Source: Xanthomonas sp. Leaf148 (GTDB taxonomy: Bacteria > Pseudomonadota > Gammaproteobacteria > Xanthomonadales > Xanthomonadaceae). From it: a DNA stretch of 64,000 nucleotides. Of the stretch, positions 27,152-35,734 are shown in pieces. The first letter of the stretch is position 1; each line of letters opens with the position of its first letter. The notes beneath the pieces were generated by a model. That model saw only the letters and a list, made by a program, of their open reading frames with translations, did no database searches and had not been told where the DNA came from. The stretch spans positions 111,496-175,495 of the forward strand of contig NZ_LMOP01000009.1 in the NCBI RefSeq assembly GCF_001423585.1, written 5' to 3'. A program made the position numbers and the translations under genes.

Positions 27152-28207
27152 ATGGCAGCACAGTACGACTATCTTGTGTTTATCGGGCGTTTCGAGCCCT
27201 TTCATAACGGCCACGCTGCCGTCGCCCGCCACGCGCTGGGCAAAGCGAGCAAGCTCATTGTGTTGATCGGCTCGGCCGACACACCACGCACCATCCGCAA
27301 CCCCTGGACCGTTGCCGAACGCGCAGTGATGATCGAGTCCGCATTGCCGGGCGAGAGCGAGCGTTTGATCCTGCGTCCGTTGCGCGACCATCTGTATAAC
27401 GAAAGCCTGTGGATTGCCGAAGTGCAGCGCCAGGTTGCCGAAGTGGTGCACGCCGATGGTGGCACGCTCGATGCGCGCATCGGCCTGATCGGCATGGACA
27501 AGGACGCCAGCAGTTATTACCTGCGTGAGTTTCCGCAGTGGCCGCTGGAAGACGTGCAACATACCGCCACGTTGTCGGCCACCGAGTTGCGCCGTTATCT
27601 GTTCGAGGCTGGCGACATCGGTTTTCATGGCGGGTTGCTGATGCTACGCGGCAATGTGCCGGCGCCGGTGTACGAGATGCTGGAAGCGTTCCGCCGCAAT
27701 TCGCCCAGCTACGCGCAACTGGTGGCGGAATACCGCTTCATCGAGCAGTACCGCGCGGCCTGGAAGGATGCGCCGTATGCACCGACCTTCGTGACCACCG
27801 ATGCAGTGGTGGTGCATTCCGGGCACGTGCTGCTGGTGCGGCGGCGCGCCGAGCCGGGCAAGGGGTTATGGGCACTGCCGGGCGGTTTCGTTGCCCAGGA
27901 AGAAGGGCTGCTGGACAGCTGCTTGCGCGAGCTGCGCGAGGAAACACGGCTCAAGGTCCCTGTGCCGGTGCTCAAGGGTTCGTTGCGCGGACGCCAGGTC
28001 TTCGATCACCCCGAGCGCAGCCTGCGCGGGCGCACCATTACCCACGCATTCCATTTCGAATTTCCGGCCGGTGAGTTGCCCGCGGTGCGCGGTGGCGACG
28101 ATGCCGACAAGGCGCGCTGGATTCCGATTGCCGAAGTCATGGCGATGGGCCCGCGCCTGTACGAAGACCACCTGCATATTCTTGAATTCTTCCTGGGTCG
28201 TGGCTGA
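27152..28207 (+). CDS. nadM: Bifunctional NMN adenylyltransferase / Nudix hydrolase
   Basis: This 351-residue cytosolic enzyme joins an N-terminal NadM-type nucleotidyltransferase (about 1-180) to a C-terminal Nudix domain (about 205-345). The first has the dinucleotide-fold motif GRFEPFHNGH (12-21) and forms NAD from nicotinamide mononucleotide and ATP. The Nudix box is intact (GGFVAQEEGLLDSCLRELRE, continuing ETRLKV); the family reports ADP-ribose pyrophosphatase activity. GAGG lies 10 bp before the ATG. It is the first gene of a set with nadV 125 bp downstream, forming a two-step nicotinamide-to-NAD salvage route. ADP-ribose cleavage could limit by-products of NAD breakdown. Confidence 0.95.
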   Translation: MAAQYDYLVFIGRFEPFHNGHAAVARHALGKASKLIVLIGSADTPRTIRNPWTVAERAVMIESALPGESERLILRPLRDHLYNESLWIAEVQRQVAEVVHADGGTLDARIGLIGMDKDASSYYLREFPQWPLEDVQHTATLSATELRRYLFEAGDIGFHGGLLMLRGNVPAPVYEMLEAFRRNSPSYAQLVAEYRFIEQYRAAWKDAPYAPTFVTTDAVVVHSGHVLLVRRRAEPGKGLWALPGGFVAQEEGLLDSCLRELREETRLKVPVPVLKGSLRGRQVFDHPERSLRGRTITHAFHFEFPAGELPAVRGGDDADKARWIPIAEVMAMGPRLYEDHLHILEFFLGRG

Positions 28208-28332
28208 GCGCGACGTCATCGCCTGCGTGCCGCTGCCGACCGGCGTCGGTCACGTCGATGCGTCTTGCTTGAATCACGACCTCCCACCGGCGGACAGACC
28301 GCTGGTTTTCCCGACGCGAAGGAGCTTCCGTC

Positions 28333-29736
28333 ATGCATTACCTCGATAACCTGCTGCTCAATACCGATAGCTACAAGGCCAGCCACTGGCTGCAGTATCC
28401 GCCCGGCACCGATGCCTCGTTTTTCTATGTCGAATCGCGCGGCGGCGTGTACGACCAGACCGTGTTCTTCGGTCTGCAGTCGATCCTGAAAGAAGCCATC
28501 AACCGTCCGGTGACCCACGCCGACATCGACGATGCCAAGGCCTTGCTGGCCGCGCATGGCGAGCCGTTCAACGAAGTCGGCTGGCGCGATATCGTCGACC
28601 GCCTTGGCGGGCAGTTGCCGATCCGTATCCGTGCGGTGCCCGAAGGTGAGGTGGTGCCGACGCACAACGTGTTGATGACGATCGAATCCACCGACGCCAA
28701 GGCGTTCTGGGTGCCGTCGTATCTGGAAACCTTGTTGCTGCGCGTGTGGTACCCGGTGACGGTGGCCACGGTGAGCTGGCAGGTGAAGCAGATCGTGCGC
28801 GATTACCTGGAGCGCACCAGCGACGATCCAGAAGGCCAGTTGCCTTTCAAACTGCACGACTTTGGTGCGCGCGGTGTGTCCAGTCTGGGCTCGGCGGCCC
28901 TCGGTGGCGCCGCGCATCTGGTGAACTTCCTCGGCACCGATACCCTGTCTGCCTTGCTGCTGGCACGCGCGCATTACCACACGCCGGTTGCGGGGTTTTC
29001 GATTCCCGCCGCCGAACACAGCACCATCACCAGTTGGGGCCGCGAGCGCGAGGTGGATGCGTACCGCAACATGCTCACGCAATTCGCGCACCCGGGTTCC
29101 ATCGTGGCCGTGGTGTCCGACAGCTACGACATCTATCGCGCCATTCGCGAGCATTGGGGCACCACCTTGCGGGAAGAGATCATCGCCTCCGGCGCGACGG
29201 TGGTGATCCGCCCCGATTCCGGCGACCCGGTGGATGTGGTCGAACAGTGCCTGCTATTGCTGGACGAGGCCTTTGGGCATCAGGTCAACGGCAAGGGCTA
29301 CAAGGTGCTCAACCATGTGCGCGTGATCCAGGGTGACGGCATCAATCCGCAGTCGTTGCGCGCCATTCTGGAGCGCATCACTGCAGCCGGTTATGCCGCC
29401 GACAACGTCGCCTTCGGTATGGGTGGTGCATTGCTGCAGAAGGTGGACCGCGATACGCAGAAGTTTGCGTTGAAGTGCTCGGCAGTGCGTGTAGATGGGC
29501 AGTGGATCGACGTCTACAAGGACCCGATCACCGACCAGGGCAAGCAGAGCAAGCGCGGCCGGCTGACCCTGCTGCGCGACCGTCGCGATGGCAGTTACCG
29601 CAGTGCGTTGCTCGACGAGGTAGCCGCCAGCACCGACAGCGACGATGCGTTGGTGACGGTGTGGGAAAACGGCGCGATGCAGCAGGAATGGACGTTGCAG
29701 CAGGTACGCGAGCGTGCCGATGCCGCCCGGCGCTGA
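28333..29736 (+). CDS. nadV: Nicotinamide phosphoribosyltransferase
   Basis: NadV/NAMPT (467 residues) converts nicotinamide and PRPP to nicotinamide mononucleotide. The substrate-binding N terminus is NTDSYKASHW. The catalytic histidine lies in AAEHSTITSWG. Conserved loops GARGVSSLGSAALGG and RPDSGDPV contact phosphoribosyl and phosphate groups. Length matches NAMPT rather than the shorter nicotinate enzyme PncB. The upstream AAGGAG 7 bp before the ATG is a good ribosome site. It follows nadM and its end overlaps the radical SAM gene by 23 bp, so translation of the two is probably coupled. NAMPT-NMNAT pairs occur in some bacteria and in phages that restore NAD. Confidence 0.96.
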   Translation: MHYLDNLLLNTDSYKASHWLQYPPGTDASFFYVESRGGVYDQTVFFGLQSILKEAINRPVTHADIDDAKALLAAHGEPFNEVGWRDIVDRLGGQLPIRIRAVPEGEVVPTHNVLMTIESTDAKAFWVPSYLETLLLRVWYPVTVATVSWQVKQIVRDYLERTSDDPEGQLPFKLHDFGARGVSSLGSAALGGAAHLVNFLGTDTLSALLLARAHYHTPVAGFSIPAAEHSTITSWGREREVDAYRNMLTQFAHPGSIVAVVSDSYDIYRAIREHWGTTLREEIIASGATVVIRPDSGDPVDVVEQCLLLLDEAFGHQVNGKGYKVLNHVRVIQGDGINPQSLRAILERITAAGYAADNVAFGMGGALLQKVDRDTQKFALKCSAVRVDGQWIDVYKDPITDQGKQSKRGRLTLLRDRRDGSYRSALLDEVAASTDSDDALVTVWENGAMQQEWTLQQVRERADAARR

Positions 29737-30859
29737 CGGGTTGCACGCAGGCATGCCGATGCCCGCTTCCATCGATGCTGTGCCGCTGCTGCCTGCCTCA
29801 CCGCTGTTGGCGCAGTTGCGCGCCACGGCGCCCAACCTGCAGCGGCGCGTGCCGCTGCAGGACGACAGCAACCGATGGCATGCGTTGCAGATCGGCGCAC
29901 GCCGCTATCGGGTTGCGCTGCCGATCACGTTGACGCCGTACGCCTCGGTGCGGCCCTGTTCGGCGCGTTGTGGGTTTTGTTCGGAGAATCTGCGGCAGCA
30001 CGCGGGCGGTCTGGCGGGGTCGATGCTGCGTCCGGGCCCGGACTATTTCGCGCAGTTGCGCAGCGCACTGCAGCTGCTGCATGCGGTGCCGTTGTCGTAT
30101 TCGCTGTCGGGCCTGGAAATGACCGACGACGCGCAGTGGCTGCTGACCTTGCTGCACACCTTGGCGACCACGCCCAATGGCCCGCGCGTCGAGCAGCGCG
30201 TGCTGTACAGCAATGGTGCAGGCCTGGCGCGAGCGCACGCTGAGCGTCTGCTCGATGCGCTGGTCGATTTCGGCGTGTCCTGGATCGAGCTGTCGCGTCA
30301 CCACCCGTTGCAGGCGCATAACGACGCGATCATGCGCTTCCGCGCGGACGAGCCCATCGCCGATGCCACGACGTTCGTGCAGACCGCACGTCGCATTGCT
30401 GCACGTCTGCCGGTGCGGCTGGTGTGCATCGTGCAACGGGGCGGGGTGTGCAGCGCCGAGGAGATCGCGCGGTATATCGCGTGGGCGCGCAGCTGCGGCG
30501 CAGGTCAGGTGATCTTCCGCGAGTTGTCGCGGCTGGATGATGCGTATCGCAACAACGGCACGTTGCGTTACATCGAGCAGCACCGCATCGGTGTGGAGCA
30601 TCTGCTGGCCGAGTGCATGCAGCAGCCGTGGTGGTCGCGTTGGCAGCTGGACGGCATGACGGAAGGGTATTACTTCTGGAATGTGCGGATGCGCAGCGAC
30701 GATGGCATGCAAGTAGTGTTCGAAAGCGCCGATTACGCGGCGATGCACGCGCGCCATGCCACCGGCGATGTGTACAAGCTGGTGTTCTTCGCCAACGGCC
30801 GGTTGTGCGCGGGATGGGACCCGGATGCCGATGTGCTATGGGACGCAGCAGATGGATGA
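29714..30859 (+). CDS. Radical SAM protein of unknown function
   Basis: A 381-residue protein with the radical SAM cluster motif CX3CX2C (CSARCGFC, residues 82-89) in a partial TIM barrel. The segment SGLEMT takes the place of the SAM-binding GGE motif. Later strands read VLYSNGAGL, WIELSRHHPLQAHN, RLVCIVQRGGV and VIFRELSRLDD. The C terminus (KLVFFANGRLCAGWDPDAD) looks like a small beta domain rather than a second cluster site, as it lacks a cysteine set. I do not recognise the subfamily. The first ATG overlaps nadV by 23 bp; an ATG at 29753 would avoid this. The downstream methyltransferase overlaps it by 8 bp, which suggests the two act together. Confidence 0.8.
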   Translation: MPMPPGADGLHAGMPMPASIDAVPLLPASPLLAQLRATAPNLQRRVPLQDDSNRWHALQIGARRYRVALPITLTPYASVRPCSARCGFCSENLRQHAGGLAGSMLRPGPDYFAQLRSALQLLHAVPLSYSLSGLEMTDDAQWLLTLLHTLATTPNGPRVEQRVLYSNGAGLARAHAERLLDALVDFGVSWIELSRHHPLQAHNDAIMRFRADEPIADATTFVQTARRIAARLPVRLVCIVQRGGVCSAEEIARYIAWARSCGAGQVIFRELSRLDDAYRNNGTLRYIEQHRIGVEHLLAECMQQPWWSRWQLDGMTEGYYFWNVRMRSDDGMQVVFESADYAAMHARHATGDVYKLVFFANGRLCAGWDPDADVLWDAADG

Positions 30860-31916
30860 GTTCGATCAGCGCAGCTGGTGGACGCCGGCAGCCGATGATG
30901 CGGCCTGGGCACTCCCCGACGACCTGCGTGCGCGCGACCCGCTCAACGGGCGCGACTGTGGTTGGGTCAATCAGATGCGGCCGTTCGTGCGCCATTTCAG
31001 CCAGCCGGGCGAGCAGGTGTTCGACCCGTTCTGCGGGTTCGGCAGTACGTTGCTGGCTGCGGCCATTGAAGGCCGCAACGCGCACGGCATGGAGATCGAC
31101 GAGGCGCGTGCGCAGCTGGCACGCACGCGGCTGCAACGGCACGGCGTGGATGCGCCGATCGTGGTCGGTAGCCTGGTGCAGACCGCGCCGGCTGCGCCGA
31201 TCGATCTGTGCCTGACCAACGTGCCGTATTTCGGTTGCCAGTGGCGCGGTGCGTCCGTGGCTGGGCAGCTGTATGCCAGCGCCGACTACGCGGGGTATCT
31301 GGCAGGCATACGCGCGGTGTTTCACGCGTTGCGGCGGCAGTTGCGTCCGGGCGCATTCGGCGTGGCCATGGTCGAGAATGTGCGTGTGGGCGGGCACATG
31401 ATCCCGCAGGCCTGGGAGTTGGGCCGGATCCTCGGCAGCCTGTTCACACTGCATGACGAGCGGGTGTTGTGTTATTCGCGTGCTGCGGCTGGGTTGGACC
31501 ATGCAGGCACCGCCAGCAATCGCAGCCACGAGTACGCGCTGATCTTTCAGCACTGCCGCGCCCGCTTGGATGTACAGCAGGCGGCGCAGCTGCTGCAGGC
31601 CGTGCAGGCGCTTGGCGTGCCGGTGGTAGTGCACGGCAGTTATGCGCGTTGGCTGCAATCGCCTGCGCTGGTGCCGCAAGGCCCGGCGGATCTGGACCTG
31701 ATGCTGCGCGCCGAGCAGCCGCTGTGGGACCGCCTGACCAGCTGGCTGCAGGTGCAGGGTTTCAATCTGAGCCTGTGGGGCGAGCCCTGTCGCGCGCCGG
31801 TGGCGCTGGCAACGGTACGTGCGCATCACTACCTGCGCGCCGAGCGGATCGGTGCCGATGGCAGCCGCCTGCAGGTCGACCTGCAACTGCCAGCGGATGA
31901 ACCGCCGATGCCCTGA
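30852..31916 (+). CDS. Methyltransferase fused to a nucleotidyltransferase-like domain
   Basis: This 354-residue protein appears to have two enzymes in one chain. Residues 1-235 form a SAM-dependent methyltransferase of the DNA N4/N6 type: motif I DPFCGFGST (58-66), an acidic ribose-binding MEID (80-83) and catalytic TNVPYF (122-127) in place of (N/D)PPY. The late strand SHEYALIFQ is typical of DNA methylases. Residues 245-354 carry the polymerase-beta-like nucleotidyltransferase pattern: HGSYAR (261-266), DLD (280-282) and a third acidic strand QVDL (341-344). A nucleic-acid base target is likely but unproven; RNA is possible. The ATG at 30852 overlaps the radical SAM stop. No restriction endonuclease is adjacent. 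Confidence 0.78.
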   Translation: MDEFDQRSWWTPAADDAAWALPDDLRARDPLNGRDCGWVNQMRPFVRHFSQPGEQVFDPFCGFGSTLLAAAIEGRNAHGMEIDEARAQLARTRLQRHGVDAPIVVGSLVQTAPAAPIDLCLTNVPYFGCQWRGASVAGQLYASADYAGYLAGIRAVFHALRRQLRPGAFGVAMVENVRVGGHMIPQAWELGRILGSLFTLHDERVLCYSRAAAGLDHAGTASNRSHEYALIFQHCRARLDVQQAAQLLQAVQALGVPVVVHGSYARWLQSPALVPQGPADLDLMLRAEQPLWDRLTSWLQVQGFNLSLWGEPCRAPVALATVRAHHYLRAERIGADGSRLQVDLQLPADEPPMP

Positions 31917-31989
31917 GCCGGCAACACGACGCCGCGCGCACATCGGTTGCAGCTATGCTTTGCCCGGTTTTGGATGCCGGAGTCTTCTC

Positions 31990-32772
31990 ATGTCGTGTAC
32001 TTCCCTGATCGCGCGTGGCGCGCTGCTTGGCGCGTTGGCAACCTTGGTGGGCTGCGGCGGCAGCAAGGGCGACACCATGCTGATGCGCGAGTCGTTCAAT
32101 TCCGACGATACGTATTCGCGCAGCGTGGCGGCCAGCTCGCCACAGGCCTGCGAAGCCGCACGGCGCGTGCTGTTGAGTCAGGGCTACGCCGTGACGCGTG
32201 CCGATGCCGCGGCGGTGGAAGGCAGCAAGAACTTCCAGCTGAAGGAAGCCGACCAGAGCGAGCAGCTCAATCTACGGATTTCCTGCGCCACGCAGGACGG
32301 TGGCAAGGCGCAGATCTTCGTCAGCGCGCTGCAGGATCGATACGCATTGAAGAAGAGCTCCACCTCGGCCAGCGTGGGTGTGGGCGTGCTCGGCTCGTTG
32401 TCGTTGCCGGTGGGTAGCAGTGGCGACTCGCTGGTGCGCGTGTCCAGCACCACGGTGCAGGACGCGGCCTTCTACAAGCGCTTTTTCGAACGACTGAACT
32501 CCTATCTGCCCAAGGTGACCGAAGCGGCGCCTGCTGCTGCCGCCGCGATGCCTGCGCCGGTACCGGCAGCCCCGCACCCGCCGGCGGCACCAGCCGCACC
32601 GCCCGCCGCGGCGCCGACACCGGCGGTCAGCGCGCCTGGTGCGCCAACCGCTGCAGCACCGAGCCCAACCACGGTCGAGCAGCCGCCCGTCGCACCGTTG
32701 CCGGTCGAAGCGCAGGACCCGCCACCAGCGCCGGCCAACGTGCCGCAGAGTGGACCCGCCACTCAACCGTGA
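31990..32772 (+). CDS. DUF2242-type lipoprotein
   Basis: A 260-residue lipoprotein with the lipobox LVGC (Cys at about residue 21). The conserved region (about 30-165) contains MRESFNSDDTYSR and CEAARRVLLSQGYAV, which I associate with DUF2242, a family of unknown function. The last 85 residues are a Pro/Ala-rich tail, probably extended in the periplasm or reaching toward the cell wall. The ATG at 31990 places the signal correctly; the longer open frame upstream overlaps the methyltransferase in another frame. No clear operon partner. Confidence 0.8.
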   Translation: MSCTSLIARGALLGALATLVGCGGSKGDTMLMRESFNSDDTYSRSVAASSPQACEAARRVLLSQGYAVTRADAAAVEGSKNFQLKEADQSEQLNLRISCATQDGGKAQIFVSALQDRYALKKSSTSASVGVGVLGSLSLPVGSSGDSLVRVSSTTVQDAAFYKRFFERLNSYLPKVTEAAPAAAAAMPAPVPAAPHPPAAPAAPPAAAPTPAVSAPGAPTAAAPSPTTVEQPPVAPLPVEAQDPPPAPANVPQSGPATQP

Positions 32773-32896
32773 CGCGCGATTCACGCACCGCTCCAAAGCC
32801 TGAATAGAGGGTTTTGCGCTTCACGTTGTGTTCTCGACCCAGTGGCCAGAGTGCAGCCATGGCTCGCCGAATGGGCGAGAACGATGGAGACGTACG

Positions 32897-33274
32897 ATGA
32901 AAATGCGCAATTCCCTGATGGGTATGTCCCTGATCGCTCTGATGGCGACGAGCACCTTCGCGCAAGCGCAGAACTACTCGCAGCACCGTTACACCACGGC
33001 AGACGAAGGCCGCAGGTTCAATGACGGTACGCGCGTGCGCTGCAAGAACGTCGAGGTGCAGAAGAATTCCACCGACCCGAATCGCATCGGCGGCACGCTT
33101 GCCGGCGCAGCCATCGGCGGTCTGCTTGGTAACCAGGTTGGCGGCGGTAACGGCAAGAAGCTCGCCACCGTGGCAGGCGCGGTTGCCGGTGGCGCGGCAG
33201 GCCGCACCATCCAGGGCAACCGCCAGCAAGCTAACGGCAATCGCCAGGTCGAGCGCGTCTGCGAACGTCGCTGA
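32897..33274 (+). CDS. Glycine-zipper 2TM-domain outer-membrane protein
   Basis: A 125-residue exported protein. The signal peptide ends near TFAQA (about residue 24). The glycine-zipper segment (GGTLAGAAIGGLLGNQVGGG and AGAVAGGAAGRTIQG, about 63-107) resembles SlyB/17-kDa antigen proteins. Most of those are lipoproteins, but there is no lipobox cysteine here. It is a single gene with a terminator 22 bp after the stop. A structural role in the envelope is likely. Confidence 0.85.
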   Translation: MKMRNSLMGMSLIALMATSTFAQAQNYSQHRYTTADEGRRFNDGTRVRCKNVEVQKNSTDPNRIGGTLAGAAIGGLLGNQVGGGNGKKLATVAGAVAGGAAGRTIQGNRQQANGNRQVERVCERR

Positions 33275-33296
33275 GCGTGATGCAGTGAATGTCATG

Positions 33297-33324
33297 AGCC
33301 CCGGTCCTGCCGGGGCTTTGTTTT
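33297..33324 (+). terminator. Rho-independent terminator after the glycine-zipper gene
   Basis: AGCCCCGG and CCGGGGCT enclose a 5-nt loop, followed by TTGTTTT. Confidence 0.92.
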
Positions 33325-33367
33325 GGTCCAGGAGCAGCGCTGTGCTGCCAATCCACTTCTCCGCTCG

Positions 33368-34771
33368 ATGAGTGCATTCCAGGTGCAGAGCAGACGCTGG
33401 GCGGTGCGATCCACGCCTGCAGCGCACACACGCGTGCGGCACGTCGCGTGGCGCCGCGTGGCTACGCTGTTCTGTGCAGTGGCGCTGTGCGGTCTGCAGC
33501 TGCTGCACGTGGCCGCTGCTGCACCAAGTCAAACGGCCAGCACGGCCGCACCCGATTGCGTGGAAGCGTTATTACGGCGATTGGGTTGGAGCATCAACAG
33601 TGCGTCGATCAGTGCGCCAATCATCCAGCGCGGCGCGCCCTGTACGCGGGCCTCGCTTGCGCAGGCGCGCGCAGCGGGCGATCTGCAGATCACATTGCCG
33701 GCGGGCTGGGACGCGCAGCAACGCGGCGTAGCGCTGACAGCACTGTTGGACGATTCCGCTACCCAATGCGCCTACGGATTCGACATTGGCGCCGCCACAC
33801 GGCGCGCCGTCACCCAACTGCAAGACAATCCGCATTACCGGTTTTCTGCGTTGCAACTGGGCTGGATCGGCTTCGGCTGGCGTGGCGCCGCTGCGCAGGG
33901 CTGGAGTGGATTCAAGAGCTTTGGCCGCGGCTATCAGCCACGCGGCAGCAATGCGCAGGCGCTGGACGCGTTCTATCGCGGACAGGTGCGTTCCGAATGC
34001 GGCGTTGGGCGGCAGGTGGCCCAGCTCGCCACGCAGCGCGAACTGTATGGCGATGCCGGATTCGATCAGGTATTTACGCCGGGCGAACTGTCGATCGGTA
34101 CATTTTTGACCTTGCACGACACCGACAGCATTCTGCTTGGCGCACACGCCGGCGAATTTTTTGCCGACGGTAAAGCGGTGAAGACCGCGCAACTGGGGCG
34201 CCAGGCGTTTGTCGGTGCGCCAGGCTTCATCGCGCATGTGTTCGACAAGGCGTATCTGGACGATATCCATAACCAGGCCGAAAACTTCGTGGTGGTGGAT
34301 GTCAGCGATGCGGCGGCGCAGGCGTTGGCGCGGCACGGCGGCTTTGCGCATTACGACACGATCAACCGGCAGATTTGGGAACTCTCCAGGCAGCTGCATG
34401 GGCCCGGCAAGCGACGGTTCGAGCGGTTGCTGTACGAGCGCGACGCGGCGTTGCGGGCAACGCTTGATCCGCAGCAGCAGGCGCGGCTGCAGGAACTGCA
34501 GACGTTGCTGGACGATCCGTTCTACCAAGGCTTTCTGGTGTATGTGCATCCCAAAGGCACCAAGCCGATCGGCTATCACGTCGCGCGCCTGCTCGATCGC
34601 AACCCGCGCACCCCATATGCGATCGACCTGACCTTGCACAATCTGCGCACCACCTTGTACTGGCGATGGATCGATTGGCAGCTGCAACAGTGCGGCGCCA
34701 GCACCGTCACGGAACAATCCATTGAAAATTCCGCCACGCCGGCGTACGCCCGGCGTGGCACCCTGCACTGA
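33368..34771 (+). CDS. Exported protein with Tgl-like transglutaminase signature (tentative)
   Basis: This 467-residue protein has a long basic N terminus and a Sec signal ending near residue 52. No standard domain was recognised with confidence. The region ALDAFYRGQVRSECGVGRQV followed by LYGDAGFDQVF resembles the core of Bacillus Tgl-type protein-glutamine gamma-glutamyltransferases, where an adjacent Glu-Cys pair is catalytic; here that pair would be E210-C211. A later QAENFVVVD (E304) could match the second catalytic glutamate of Tgl, and GAPGFIAHVF precedes it as in the family. The spacing is longer than in Tgl. If real, the protein would cross-link or deamidate proteins outside the cytoplasm. 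Confidence 0.55.
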   Translation: MSAFQVQSRRWAVRSTPAAHTRVRHVAWRRVATLFCAVALCGLQLLHVAAAAPSQTASTAAPDCVEALLRRLGWSINSASISAPIIQRGAPCTRASLAQARAAGDLQITLPAGWDAQQRGVALTALLDDSATQCAYGFDIGAATRRAVTQLQDNPHYRFSALQLGWIGFGWRGAAAQGWSGFKSFGRGYQPRGSNAQALDAFYRGQVRSECGVGRQVAQLATQRELYGDAGFDQVFTPGELSIGTFLTLHDTDSILLGAHAGEFFADGKAVKTAQLGRQAFVGAPGFIAHVFDKAYLDDIHNQAENFVVVDVSDAAAQALARHGGFAHYDTINRQIWELSRQLHGPGKRRFERLLYERDAALRATLDPQQQARLQELQTLLDDPFYQGFLVYVHPKGTKPIGYHVARLLDRNPRTPYAIDLTLHNLRTTLYWRWIDWQLQQCGASTVTEQSIENSATPAYARRGTLH

Positions 34772-34792
34772 TCAGATCATTGAGGAGTGGTT

Positions 34793-35734
34793 ATGGAACT
34801 GGGTATGGTGGGTTTGGGCCGCATGGGCGCCAACATGGCCGAGCGTCTGGTGCACGGCGGGCATCGTGTGCACGGCTACGATCCCGGCGATAGCGCGCGT
34901 AGCAGCGCACAGGCCAAGGGCATTGTCACTGCCGATGCGTTGGCAGCGCTGGTGTCTGCGCTGCCGAGCCCGCGCGTGGTGTGGCTGATGGTGCCGGCAG
35001 GCAAGATCGTCGACGACACGCTGGCACAACTGCTGCCGTTGTTGCAGGCCGGCGACATCGTCATTGATGGCGGCAATTCGTATTACAAGGATTCGCAACG
35101 TCGCGCGGCGCAACTGCAGGAAAGCGGTATTGCATTCGTCGACTGCGGCACCAGCGGTGGCGTCTGGGGCCTGAAAGAAGGCTATAGCCTGATGGTTGGC
35201 GGCGAAGAGTCCGCAGTGACCACGCTGCATCCGATCCTGGCCACGCTGGCGCCTGCGGCGGACAAGGGCTGGGGGCGGGTGGGCCCGAGCGGTGCTGGCC
35301 ACTTCACCAAGATGGTCCACAACGGCATCGAGTACGGAATGATGCAGGCCTACGCCGAAGGCTTCGCACTGATGCAGCACAAGACCGATTTTGCGCTGGA
35401 TTTGCACCAGGTCTCGGAGATCTGGCGCGACGGGAGCGTGGTGCGTTCGTGGTTGCTGGACCTGACTGCCGATGCGCTGCAACACAACCCGACCATGTCC
35501 GGTATCGCGCCGTTCGTAGCCGACTCGGGCGAGGGCCGCTGGACGGTGGCTGAGGCGATCGACCTGGAAGTGTCTGCACCCATCATCACGTTGTCGCTGA
35601 TGGAGCGGTTGCGTTCGCGCGACAAGGATTCGTTCACCGACAAATTGCTGGCGGCAATGCGCAACCAGTTCGGTGGGCATGCAGTGAAGACCACCACCGC
35701 TGCAGCGCCGGCGATCGGCAGCAAGGACGCGTAA
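34793..35734 (+). CDS. gnd: 6-phosphogluconate dehydrogenase, decarboxylating (short NAD-type GndA)
   Basis: A 313-residue enzyme that oxidises 6-phosphogluconate to ribulose 5-phosphate and CO2. The Rossmann motif is GMVGLGRMGANMAERLV. DGGNSYYKDS and the catalytic region CGTSGGVWGLKEGYSLMVGG are diagnostic, with the active-site lysine in GHFTKMVHNGIEYGM. At about 310 residues it belongs to the short class, which in other bacteria tends to use NAD rather than NADP; cofactor choice is inferred from length and family only. A GAGGAG ribosome site 5 bp before the ATG fixes the start. It stands alone. Confidence 0.94.
   Translation: MELGMVGLGRMGANMAERLVHGGHRVHGYDPGDSARSSAQAKGIVTADALAALVSALPSPRVVWLMVPAGKIVDDTLAQLLPLLQAGDIVIDGGNSYYKDSQRRAAQLQESGIAFVDCGTSGGVWGLKEGYSLMVGGEESAVTTLHPILATLAPAADKGWGRVGPSGAGHFTKMVHNGIEYGMMQAYAEGFALMQHKTDFALDLHQVSEIWRDGSVVRSWLLDLTADALQHNPTMSGIAPFVADSGEGRWTVAEAIDLEVSAPIITLSLMERLRSRDKDSFTDKLLAAMRNQFGGHAVKTTTAAAPAIGSKDA

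Noticed and set aside
30852..31916. Solitary restriction-modification system
   Set aside because: No endonuclease or specificity gene lies next to the methyltransferase, and its motif order and NTase domain do not fit a standard RM enzyme.
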